The notes beneath the pieces were generated by a model. That model was given only the letters and a program-made list of their open reading frames with translations. It was not told the DNA's origin and made no database searches. A stretch of DNA of 5,397 nt from Desulfobacterales bacterium (GTDB lineage Bacteria; Desulfobacterota; Desulfobacteria; Desulfobacterales; JAHIVH01): NCBI GenBank assembly GCA_020056645.1, contig JAGVHJ010000537.1:1-5397 (forward strand), read 5' to 3'. A program made the position numbers and the translations under genes. Each line of letters opens with the position of its first letter. The first letter of the stretch is position 1. This document shows positions 1-5,397 of the stretch, piece after piece.

Positions 1-447
1 CGAGTTGATGATGGCCATGCGGGGCAATCCCGTGAGCCGGAGGATCTCCATTTCCCACATATCCACCTTTCTCAAGGGCCTGGATGCGTCCGCCACATAG
101 ATAATTCCCGCCCCAAACGATAGGGGCTTGAGCAGTTCACACTCGTCCCGGAAGCTCTCGTTATCTTTATTGGCCTCGATAAACGCCTTGACGATTCCTT
201 CAGGCGGCCCCCCATATGTGGAAAACCATTCCAGGGTTTTTCTGGGAGACTGGAATCCAGGCGTATCCGTAAAACGGATCGCCTCCTTCCCATCAATGAC
301 GACGGGATAGGTTTTACAGGCGACAGTCTCTCCAGGATAGGGGCTTACCCGTACCGTATCATCTTCCGAAAGGGTCGACACGACCGACGACTTGCCTTCA
401 TTGGGGTGCCCCATGACGGCGAACTCAATGATTTTCCGCCCGTTCAC
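1..447 (-). CDS. P-loop GTPase, N-terminal part (DUF3482-type partner of DUF2868), runs off the left edge
   Basis: The visible 149 codons encode the N-terminal half of a Ras-like/TrmE-Era-class GTPase, expected to be cytoplasmic and to bind and hydrolyse GTP. The G1/Walker A loop GHPNEGKSS is at residues 13-21, a likely G2 threonine is T41 within PGETVACK, and the G3 motif DTPGF is at 61-65. A hydrophobic strand ending in AIINS (145-149) should lead into the G4 motif, which lies outside the window. The start is GTG at 447-445, which overlaps the stop of the DUF2868 gene as GTGA. An AAAGGA Shine-Dalgarno sits about 7 bases upstream, supporting both this start and translational coupling. GTPases with a C-terminal DUF3482 domain typically follow DUF2868 genes; that domain cannot be seen here, so the subfamily is inferred from the neighbour. 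The cellular role of the pair is not known to me. Confidence 0.88.
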   Translation of the reverse strand, partial: MNGRKIIEFAVMGHPNEGKSSVVSTLSEDDTVRVSPYPGETVACKTYPVVIDGKEAIRFTDTPGFQSPRKTLEWFSTYGGPPEGIVKAFIEANKDNESFRDECELLKPLSFGAGIIYVADASRPLRKVDMWEMEILRLTGLPRMAIINS

Positions 448-2042
448 GCAACTATCCTTTCAACATGGGTGTATGGGTCGAAAAGCCCCCCCACCACCTG
501 TTTCCATATCCCATAGGGAGTATCCTCAACTGGCGTGAAGATATTTCCAGGCTCGGGTTTTCCGACAAGTAGAATCATCAGGGGCGTTCCAGGCCCGTAA
601 AAGCGCCGAATCTCCCTGTAATAGGAAAGGGTTTCCCGGATCGGCGGCTGCCATGCCTCCTGAAGAATAACCACCCAGGGCGATGGGTCTCTTTCCGGGG
701 CGGGAAAAGAGGCGCTATCAACTGAAAAGTCGAGGTCGGAAGGAATGAGGGCCATGGACTTGCGTCCGGTCGCCTCAAAGAGCCGCCGGTCCAAGGAGTC
801 TCTGTCCAGGGACGAGAAGAGTTCTGAAGGAAGAATCACGATAAGGCCCCCTCCTGGCCGATCCCCCTTTTCTTTTTCCCAAAGGGATGCCATGGACGAA
901 GGGAAGGCCACCCTTTCCGTTTCCGGAACCTTCCGCCCCTCGGTGATCACCGGCGTCGTCAGACGCGCCAGGAGCCTATCGCACTCATAGGTGTCGAACT
1001 TCAAGGCGCGGATGGCCACGCGTCCGGCATTGACTCCTGTTATAAGGAGAATGCATCGGGGGAGGATGCCATAGAAAAAAACACCCAAAAGCAGAAAGGG
1101 CCACCAGGAGACCATATCCGATGTGGCCATATGGCGGATTCCCTCTTTCAGAATGATCCGGCTTCCCTCGATTTGCGAAAGGGTGGGATGGGCCATCTCT
1201 GCCGGAACGATCCAGGCCCAGGGAAGGGCCATGAGAGAAACGAGTTTGAAGAGGCCCTCCGCGCTGATCTGTAATGTAGACTGCCAGCCAAAGGCCAGAT
1301 CGGTGCCGAGCACCCTCACACCAGTTGTCAGGAAGAGACCGATATTAAAGAAGAGCTGAAAGGTTTGCGTCAGAATAAAAAAAGGCCAGAAAAAAAGAGG
1401 CCCGTATATTCGCCGCTTCCCTTCTAAAAGAGCCGCGATGGCCCGGAGGCCCCCTGCCCTTTCGGCTGAAAGGAGCCTCCTTTCGCCATTCCCGATTCCA
1501 TTCATCCATTTCAGAAAAAAAGGAGAGAACATCCGTGAAATCAGTGAAAAACGGGTCACCCGTCTTAGAATCCCCGCCATGGCCAGAAGAAGGAGAAGAA
1601 ATAGCTGAAGGAGGATAACAAGTCCGATATAGACCGATACGTTGACCGGCGCTTTTCCGGTATAAAAAAGAAGGACCGCCGCGAGCGCGGAACCGGAAAG
1701 AAAACCAGCGGTGCTCAGCAAAAAAAGAGCTCCTGTGAAAATACGCCGGAACCCCTGCCCCGGCAGGATTATCCCGGAAAATGGGGGGCTGTTCTCTGTT
1801 TTTGCGGCACGCTGTTTGAGATGGAGCCAGCGCCTTAAAATCGCCTTTCGTCTTTCGGGGCCATCGGGCATCTTGGTAAGAGCCGGTTCGATGTGGTTCA
1901 GATAGATCTCTCGCTCCGGAAGGCCCGGCTGGCCGACATACCCCTCCTTCTCTTTTGCGTATTGATGAAGAAAATATTCGAGATCAATCACATCCGCCAA
2001 TTCCCAGATCTGCTTTTCCTCTCTTTCCATGGGTGAATTCAT
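444..2042 (-). CDS. DUF2868 family multi-pass inner-membrane protein
   Basis: This 532-residue protein has a charged cytoplasmic N-terminus (about 1-100), hydrophobic segments near 103-128, 134-158, 212-242, 264-282 and 312-337, and a soluble C-terminal domain (about 340-532). Features I recognise from DUF2868 proteins are a TQTFQLFFNIGLFL-like helix (225-238), DLAFGWQSTL (248-257), YGILPR (324-329) and a C-terminal strand-helix unit containing QEAWQPPIRETLSYYREIR (461-479). The length is near the upper end for the family. The gene overlaps the downstream GTPase by 4 bases, so the two products are probably made together and may form a membrane-anchored GTPase complex; this is inference from context. 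The ATG at 2042 has no good Shine-Dalgarno, and ATG at 2030 (residue 5) is no better. Transcription probably starts from the divergent promoter around 2075-2103, leaving a short leader. Confidence 0.9.
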   Translation of the reverse strand: MNSPMEREEKQIWELADVIDLEYFLHQYAKEKEGYVGQPGLPEREIYLNHIEPALTKMPDGPERRKAILRRWLHLKQRAAKTENSPPFSGIILPGQGFRRIFTGALFLLSTAGFLSGSALAAVLLFYTGKAPVNVSVYIGLVILLQLFLLLLLAMAGILRRVTRFSLISRMFSPFFLKWMNGIGNGERRLLSAERAGGLRAIAALLEGKRRIYGPLFFWPFFILTQTFQLFFNIGLFLTTGVRVLGTDLAFGWQSTLQISAEGLFKLVSLMALPWAWIVPAEMAHPTLSQIEGSRIILKEGIRHMATSDMVSWWPFLLLGVFFYGILPRCILLITGVNAGRVAIRALKFDTYECDRLLARLTTPVITEGRKVPETERVAFPSSMASLWEKEKGDRPGGGLIVILPSELFSSLDRDSLDRRLFEATGRKSMALIPSDLDFSVDSASFPAPERDPSPWVVILQEAWQPPIRETLSYYREIRRFYGPGTPLMILLVGKPEPGNIFTPVEDTPYGIWKQVVGGLFDPYTHVERIVA

Positions 2043-2074
2043 ATCAAGAGACGGCCATAAAATAAATTGGTTTT

Positions 2075-2103
2075 CTTCTAATCTTTCATTTAAGGTTTGA
2101 CAA
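2075..2103 (-). promoter_or_regulatory. Candidate sigma-70 promoter for the DUF2868/GTPase operon
   Basis: Reading the minus strand, TTGTCA (2103-2098, 5 of 6 to consensus) is followed after 17 bases by TAGAAG (2080-2075, 4 of 6). A start near 2068 would give a leader of about 25 bases before the ATG at 2042. The -35 lies on the same TTTGACAAA sequence as the -35 of the opposite promoter. The weak -10 limits confidence. Confidence 0.4.
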
Positions 2104-2124
2104 AAAAAAGATCTATAGTATGGT
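2097..2124 (+). promoter_or_regulatory. Candidate sigma-70 promoter for the small lipoprotein gene
   Basis: A perfect -35 TTGACA (2097-2102) is followed after 16 bases by TATGGT (2119-2124, 4 of 6). A second -10-like TATAGT at 2114-2119 is too close to this -35. Transcription would start near 2131, 20-45 bases before either possible start codon of the lipoprotein. The -35 overlaps that of the minus-strand promoter. Confidence 0.5.
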
Positions 2125-2174
2125 GTTTCGAAAAAACAAACGGAAATATCGTTATGTGCAAGAGATGTGGGCCC

Positions 2175-2573
2175 ATGAAAAATATCCTTCTCACTATCAT
2201 CACCGCCATATCGCTATCCCTGAGCGGATGCAACGGCTCTGTTGAAACATCATCCTCGGAGAGCGGCGGAGAAACGCATCGACAAAGCCTCTCAACAACG
2301 GAAGTATACAAATATGATGGTTCGCTTCAATGCCGGGGGGGCGGCGTCAGCATGGCAGAGATGGCCTCCGCTCTCACAGAGAACGGGATTCATGTCATCT
2401 CCTCTTACAGCGATGTGGACGGCTATTACCGGATCGCCCTTTGCGGCGCAACCACCGGCGTGATCCATGTGTTTGAAATTGATGACTCCGGCCTGGATCA
2501 GGCGACAGCCCTCGGGTTCCGTCCCCTATCCGATCTTCCTGGCCTCTATGAGCCCGATTCACAAACCGAGTAA
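2175..2573 (+). CDS. Small outer-membrane lipoprotein, unknown function
   Basis: From ATG 2175 the product is 132 residues. It opens with a classical lipoprotein signal peptide: MKN, a hydrophobic core (4-16) and the lipobox LSGC with lipidated Cys19. Asn at +2 is not an inner-membrane retention residue, so outer-membrane sorting is expected. A Ser/Thr/Glu/Gly-rich linker (20-45) precedes a compact domain (about 46-120) containing YDGSLQC, RIALCG and ALGF. Cys53 and Cys90 could form a disulfide. From memory this domain resembles a widespread uncharacterised small-protein family in proteobacteria with the same two Cys motifs; I could not confirm it. An earlier in-frame ATG at 2154 adds MCKRCGP and has a weak GGA upstream, so the start is not settled. 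The longer TTG frame from 2097 is unlikely because that TTG is the -35 box. The gene converges on the Insig-like gene with 66 bases between stops. Confidence 0.8.
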   Translation: MKNILLTIITAISLSLSGCNGSVETSSSESGGETHRQSLSTTEVYKYDGSLQCRGGGVSMAEMASALTENGIHVISSYSDVDGYYRIALCGATTGVIHVFEIDDSGLDQATALGFRPLSDLPGLYEPDSQTE

Positions 2574-2639
2574 CCCGGTCCGGTCACCCGCACAAATGGG
2601 AAGCATGAATCACACCTCTACTCCCCAAAGATACGATGC

Positions 2640-3251
2640 CTATCTCAAGGGGGCTCGCCTATCCGATTTGCAAAAAATGAGATTTCGCACGCCCTCCCGC
2701 AACGCAAAAGCGCCATGCAAGTAAAGGCCCGGAAGCCAGGCTGGAACATAAAAAAAGTCTGGCCGCGAATAATCCATCAACCCCATCATCGCAAAGACTC
2801 CTTCGGCAAAAGCACCCCCAACGGCAAGCACCAGGCCTATCACGGCCATAAAGAGGCGATCTTTGGCGACCGATAGTCGTATCATAAAGGTTCCATAAAA
2901 AAGAGCGTTCAAAAACAGGGGATGATTGCTTGCAAATCCGCTGAGGAGATACACCATCACGAAAAGAAGAAAGGATTCAACAAGGCCGGAGAGATCACCA
3001 CCCCCTGTCTGGCTATACTCCCTTTCTATCTTTTCAGGCAAATGGCGGGCGAATATCAAATACCCCACGACCATGATTGAAAAGGCCATAAAAAAACAAG
3101 GGAACACCCACCATGCCTGACCGTCGATGGTGGGAGGCGGGTAGACAAGCGTATGGGTCATCACATGGACCTTATCACATAAAGTTGCGACCGTCGCGGC
3201 CATTAAAACCAGCACGGCCGCCCCACGCGTTTGTTGTGTATTTAAAAGCAT
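2640..3251 (-). CDS. Bacterial Insig-family (insulin-induced gene-like) integral membrane protein
   Basis: The protein has about 203 residues and six predicted membrane helices (numbering from the upstream ATG at 3254: 11-26, 47-68, 90-108, 112-128, 134-158, 172-188), the same number as in Insig. Three blocks match human Insig-2 from memory. HTLVYPPP (34-41) aligns with VTLFPP. AWWVFPC (47-53) aligns with AWWVPPC. YSRPDFFYVPAWLP (162-175) aligns with YTSPDFLYVRSWLP. KDR (131-133) falls where Insig-2 has the functionally important Asp149 (Asp205 in Insig-1), about 34 residues before the PDF motif in both. In animals Insig binds oxysterols and retains SCAP and HMG-CoA reductase in the ER. A mycobacterial homologue, MvINS, was crystallised with a diacylglycerol-like lipid. 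Here a lipid-sensing or lipid-binding role is inferred; no partner is visible. Two adjacent ATGs exist; AGGAG (3262-3258) is 6 bases from the one at 3251 and only 3 from the one at 3254, so 3251 is preferred. Confidence 0.82.
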   Translation of the reverse strand: MLLNTQQTRGAAVLVLMAATVATLCDKVHVMTHTLVYPPPTIDGQAWWVFPCFFMAFSIMVVGYLIFARHLPEKIEREYSQTGGGDLSGLVESFLLFVMVYLLSGFASNHPLFLNALFYGTFMIRLSVAKDRLFMAVIGLVLAVGGAFAEGVFAMMGLMDYSRPDFFYVPAWLPGLYLHGAFALREGVRNLIFCKSDRRAPLR

Positions 3252-3257
3252 CATCGA

Positions 3258-3262
3258 CTCCT
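3258..3262 (-). promoter_or_regulatory. Shine-Dalgarno AGGAG deciding the Insig-like start
   Basis: AGGAG on the minus strand, within AAAGGAGTCG, lies 6 bases before the ATG at 3251 and 3 bases before the ATG at 3254. The spacing favours the second ATG. It directly follows the residual TAA (3266-3264) of the upstream broken ATPase gene, so the two were probably once co-translated. Confidence 0.6.
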
Positions 3263-3263
3263 T

Positions 3264-3586
3264 TTACGCGATATTCCATTTTTTGTTGTAACTATTCAGC
3301 AGCGATTCATCAAGATGGCGAAAAGCCCGTTTTGTTCGTTCCTTATTTTTTTCGGGAGCTTCTTGGCTTTTTGCTGAATTGGCGAAAACAAAGGCCTAAA
3401 GGCCTCAAACCGTTTGCCCGTTTTAGAGCAAAAGCCTTCGAATCTCTCATCCGAAAAACCATCATCTGGGCGAGTATCCGCATCCACCACAAGGATGTTC
3501 AGGCCTTGTTTTGAGAGTTTCTGCGCGAGGATCGGTCAAAAGGTGCTTTTTCCGCTTCCGCCTTTTCCGGTGATAATCAGTTGCAT
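3264..3586 (-). pseudogene. Broken MinD/CooC-like P-loop ATPase gene
   Basis: An ATG at 3586 preceded by AAGGA (about 9 bases upstream) begins MQLIITGKGGSGKSTF. This contains the deviant Walker A KGGxGKST (residues 8-15) typical of MinD/CooC/NifH-type SIMIBI ATPases. Codon 17 is TGA (3538-3536). The same frame then continues as PILAQKLSKQGLNILVVDAD, with the expected helix, strand and DAD motif, so the gene was real before the stop appeared. Further on, an 8-bp tandem duplication (3390-3405) shifts the frame. Removing one copy yields a continuous frame ending in LLNSYNKKWNIA and TAA at 3266-3264, 315 nt in all and a multiple of three. Intact CooC-like proteins are about 250 residues, so much of the domain is also missing or replaced. 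The first part is clearly ATPase; the last 65 or so codons are not recognisable. It lies immediately upstream of the Insig-like gene. Confidence 0.78.
3390..3405. repeat. 8-bp perfect tandem duplication causing a frameshift
   Basis: AAAGGCCT occurs twice head to tail on the plus strand (3390-3397 and 3398-3405). On the coding minus strand, reading through both copies pushes translation into a different frame. Reading through one copy gives RFEAFVFANSAKSQEAPEK and continues open to the TAA at 3266-3264. A tandem duplication by replication slippage is the simplest explanation. Confidence 0.75.
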
Positions 3587-3633
3587 ATGTTTTTTTCCTT
3601 CTATTGTTCAAGAAATGAGTTCACGAAAATTTC

Positions 3634-3649
3634 CGGCCAATATTGGTCG
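3634..3649. repeat. Short near-perfect palindrome between the pseudogene and the small secreted-protein gene
   Basis: CGGCCAATATTGGTCG is a 16-base dyad with one mismatched pair, placed just after the stop of the small secreted-protein gene and about 48 bases before the ATG of the broken ATPase gene. It could be an operator for the latter or a weak hairpin after the former. No U-run of useful length follows on the minus strand, so it is not called a terminator. Confidence 0.25.
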
Positions 3650-3651
3650 CG

Positions 3652-3999
3652 CTAAAATATTTCCACACCATATTTATTAAAGAAAAATATTTTGAATTCA
3701 ATGATTTCCATGTACCTTTGCAATCGAAGTTCTGAAATTTCTTTTGCGAGCAGTCGAATTTCGCTTTCGTTAAATTGGCCGGAACTGAACATGGAATTTA
3801 ATTTGTCCAATTTTTCTTTCTCACCGCTATATTTTTCTGTCATTTTCTCTTTGAATTTATTGACAAGAAAGTTTGCCTCATCTCGATTTTCTTTAGGTAT
3901 ATCCCGGCATGACTTCTTGTTTGTCTCATTTTCAGCATAAGCCAAATTAAATGATACAAAAAGCATCATTATCAATAAAAAACTACTCATCCGATTCAT
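3652..3999 (-). CDS. Small secreted (periplasmic) helical protein, unknown function
   Basis: The product is 115 residues: MNRMSS, a hydrophobic core (7-19) and a signal peptidase I site at LAYA-EN after residue 22, leaving a mature protein of about 93 residues. The mature part is highly charged and helical, rich in Lys and Glu, with one Cys (31). Its C-terminal stretch IRLLAKEISELRLQRYMEII recalls Spy/CpxP-like periplasmic helical proteins, but no LTxxQ motif is present, so that is only a structural resemblance. The start at 3999 is chosen because GGGAGGGG (4012-4005) lies about 6-7 bases upstream; the earlier ATG at 4014 falls just outside that ribosome site. The gene follows the large beta-rich protein gene by 35 bases on the same strand and is probably in its operon. 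It is strikingly AT-rich (one 60-base line, 3661-3720, is 25% GC by hand count). Confidence 0.7.
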   Translation of the reverse strand: MNRMSSFLLIMMLFVSFNLAYAENETNKKSCRDIPKENRDEANFLVNKFKEKMTEKYSGEKEKLDKLNSMFSSGQFNESEIRLLAKEISELRLQRYMEIIEFKIFFFNKYGVEIF

Positions 4000-4034
4000 G
4001 GTATCCCCTCCCATTGTTACGCTTCACTATAGAT

Positions 4035-5396
4035 TTAGAAAGAATCTCTACCTTTCAGCCTGATGCCATAATCATCAAAATAAATTGCATTTTCGTTCTT
4101 TCCAAAAACATGTATGCCGATTTCTTTGGGCCATTTTTGTCTTAATTCTGAGGGGGTGTTGGCCGATGTATTATACCCATTCGTTGTGAAATTTTTTATA
4201 CGTAATACCGCATTGTTTTCCCAGCCCGTTCCCATTTTTGTAATTGTAATCCCGAAATGAGCCGGTATTGCTGGATTAACAGTCCACTTTATTTCAGTTT
4301 TGGTATCGATATTGTCTTCCCCGAGAAGAGAGAATCTATCCTGTTTACAAGAAAAATATGAAGGGCTAAACACGGGCCATTTGGCGTCTCTACTGTTTTT
4401 GGGTAGTCTCGGATTATAGCCTCGATAATAATCTATCATTAGATCAGTTGCACTTGCCGGAGTATCTTTACATCCCCCATGGCATCCTGCATCATTTGCA
4501 TTGGAAAGAAATACTTTAATGTCATTTACATTCACTCCTGAAACCTTTTTTTCATCCACCCGAACCATGAGGGTAATCCAGTCAAGAAAATATTTGTTTG
4601 ATGAAGGATCAAGCACACAAAAATCAGTCGGCATTGGGGCATATGCCAGCCACACGCGTTCCTGAGGCCATAGTTCCACGGTTGTACCTGTCAATGGTGA
4701 AGACCAGGTCCACCGGGGGGTAATGTAATTATCATTATTTGTATCTTTCTGAGCCCATAGTACAATCAAAGGCGTATCATTACCTGTTCTATTAATTGGC
4801 ACCAATTCATCCGGAATGCCTTCGGTGATATTCCCTTCCCTATCCACAATAGTGTTATCACCTCTTACGATAGAGACGCCAAGAAAATTTCCCCCATTTC
4901 TTATGGGGTCGTTTCCGTTTTTCTCATTGACTCTGAAGGAGAGGCCGGCCATGTAGTAATTCTGGTCAGGATCGACCTTCATCTTAACTTGAAGATCATA
5001 ACTGAGCGTATAACGGTCATGGCTGATAGAATAATACTTATCGGAATCCCAATAGGTATAAAATGGTATTGGGTTGCCGCCGTCTGCCTGGGTCCAGTCA
5101 AAAGTAGTAAATGTTTTGGGTAGGTAAAGATCAACCGGAAACGTCAAACCGGTATTGACCAGACCGAAAGCCTCTAATATCGATGAAAGCGTCTCAAGGG
5201 AAAAGCCCCCCACCTCCAAAGCCGCAATGGGAATTCCATAGGTTACCCCGCAAAAGCCTTTGCATGCAATTTCTAACCCTGTACAAATAGTATATTGTGT
5301 AAGACACCAGGCATTACTTGCTGAACATATTCCCAGGCAGGTTGCGATCTCCGCGCCGCATACTACAGTACATCCAAACTCTTCGGCCCAGCACCC
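4035..5396 (-). CDS. Large secreted-type protein: cysteine-rich N-terminal segment plus beta-rich domain, 5' end outside the window
   Basis: The frame is open from the right edge to TAA (4037-4035), 453 visible residues. A TTG at 5219 has no ribosome site, and the frame continues upstream without a stop, so the true start lies beyond the window. Residues 1-50 are a cysteine-rich segment with Cys at 2, 9, 13, 20, 24, 31, 38, 45 and 49. The rest (about 65-453) is rich in aromatics, Asn, Asp and Thr and looks like an extracellular beta-sandwich. It includes YDLQVKMKVDPDQNYYMAGL, the block IPDELVP...PLIVLWAQ...VWLAYA...LMVRVDE, another CxxxC (305, 309) and a C-terminal YFDDYGIRLKG (439-449). DTNNDNYI (218-225) resembles a calcium-binding loop. 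From uncertain memory the IVLW/WLAY/VRV pattern occurs in pilus-associated (PilX-like) surface proteins of Geobacter relatives. I do not recognise a named family. Confidence 0.75.
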   Translation of the reverse strand, partial: GCWAEEFGCTVVCGAEIATCLGICSASNAWCLTQYTICTGLEIACKGFCGVTYGIPIAALEVGGFSLETLSSILEAFGLVNTGLTFPVDLYLPKTFTTFDWTQADGGNPIPFYTYWDSDKYYSISHDRYTLSYDLQVKMKVDPDQNYYMAGLSFRVNEKNGNDPIRNGGNFLGVSIVRGDNTIVDREGNITEGIPDELVPINRTGNDTPLIVLWAQKDTNNDNYITPRWTWSSPLTGTTVELWPQERVWLAYAPMPTDFCVLDPSSNKYFLDWITLMVRVDEKKVSGVNVNDIKVFLSNANDAGCHGGCKDTPASATDLMIDYYRGYNPRLPKNSRDAKWPVFSPSYFSCKQDRFSLLGEDNIDTKTEIKWTVNPAIPAHFGITITKMGTGWENNAVLRIKNFTTNGYNTSANTPSELRQKWPKEIGIHVFGKNENAIYFDDYGIRLKGRDSF

Positions 5397-5397
5397 A

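Noticed and set aside
128..1905. Plus-strand reading frames opposite the GTPase and DUF2868 genes
   Set aside because: They are antisense shadows with biased, low-information composition and no recognisable motifs, while the minus-strand frames carry clear family features.
2097..2153. Longer lipoprotein frame starting at TTG 2097
   Set aside because: That TTG is the first half of the -35 box TTGACA, has no ribosome site, and would place about 26 extra residues ahead of a normal lipoprotein signal peptide.
2574..2639. Bidirectional terminator between the convergent lipoprotein and Insig-like genes
   Set aside because: No stable stem with a T-run could be found by eye; the CCGGT repeats there are direct rather than inverted.
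3113..3514. 133-residue plus-strand reading frame across the Insig-like 5' end and the pseudogene
   Set aside because: It lies antisense to well-supported coding sequence, has no recognisable domain and no convincing ribosome site.
3536..3538. In-frame TGA of the ATPase fragment as a selenocysteine codon
   Set aside because: It falls right after the Walker A loop, where no family member needs a catalytic selenocysteine; no selenocysteine-insertion hairpin was evident, and the gene carries a second inactivating lesion.
4035..5219. TTG at 5219 as the true start of the large beta-rich protein
   Set aside because: There is no Shine-Dalgarno or signal peptide there, and the frame stays open upstream to the window edge with a highly patterned cysteine-rich sequence.

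Overview
The window comes from the chromosome of a Gram-negative bacterium. A lipobox-bearing lipoprotein, a secreted small protein and a DUF2868/GTPase pair (a module I know from proteobacteria) all point that way. Overall style resembles Deltaproteobacteria/Desulfobacterota, but that placement is a guess from gene content. The left part (about 1-3250) is of moderate to high GC; the right part (about 3590-5397) is clearly more AT-rich.

Layout. On the minus strand, a DUF2868 multi-pass membrane protein (444-2042) overlaps by 4 bases (GTGA) the start of a P-loop GTPase that runs off the left edge (1-447). This is a translationally coupled membrane protein/GTPase module of unknown function. Facing away from it, a small lipoprotein gene (2175-2573, plus strand) is expressed from a compact divergent promoter in which the two -35 boxes lie on the same TTTGACAAA sequence. 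Converging on the lipoprotein is a minus-strand six-helix membrane protein (2640-3251) that matches the eukaryotic Insig family (sterol-sensing partner of SCAP and HMG-CoA reductase) at its most diagnostic motifs. This is the most interesting gene here; bacterial Insig homologues are known but few are understood.

Just upstream of the Insig-like gene, in the same orientation, lies a dead MinD/CooC-like ATPase fragment (3264-3586). It keeps its start, ribosome site, Walker A loop and DAD motif, but carries an in-frame TGA at codon 17 and an 8-bp tandem duplication that shifts the frame. Removing one copy of the duplication joins the two frames into a single 315-nt reading frame.

The right third holds a short signal-peptide protein (3652-3999) and, upstream of it on the same strand with a 35-base gap, a large secreted-looking beta-rich protein (4035 to the right edge). 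That protein continues past its apparent TTG start into a segment with nine cysteines spaced 7,4,7,4,7,7,7,4. No RNA genes, CRISPR arrays, transposases or convincing intrinsic terminators were seen.
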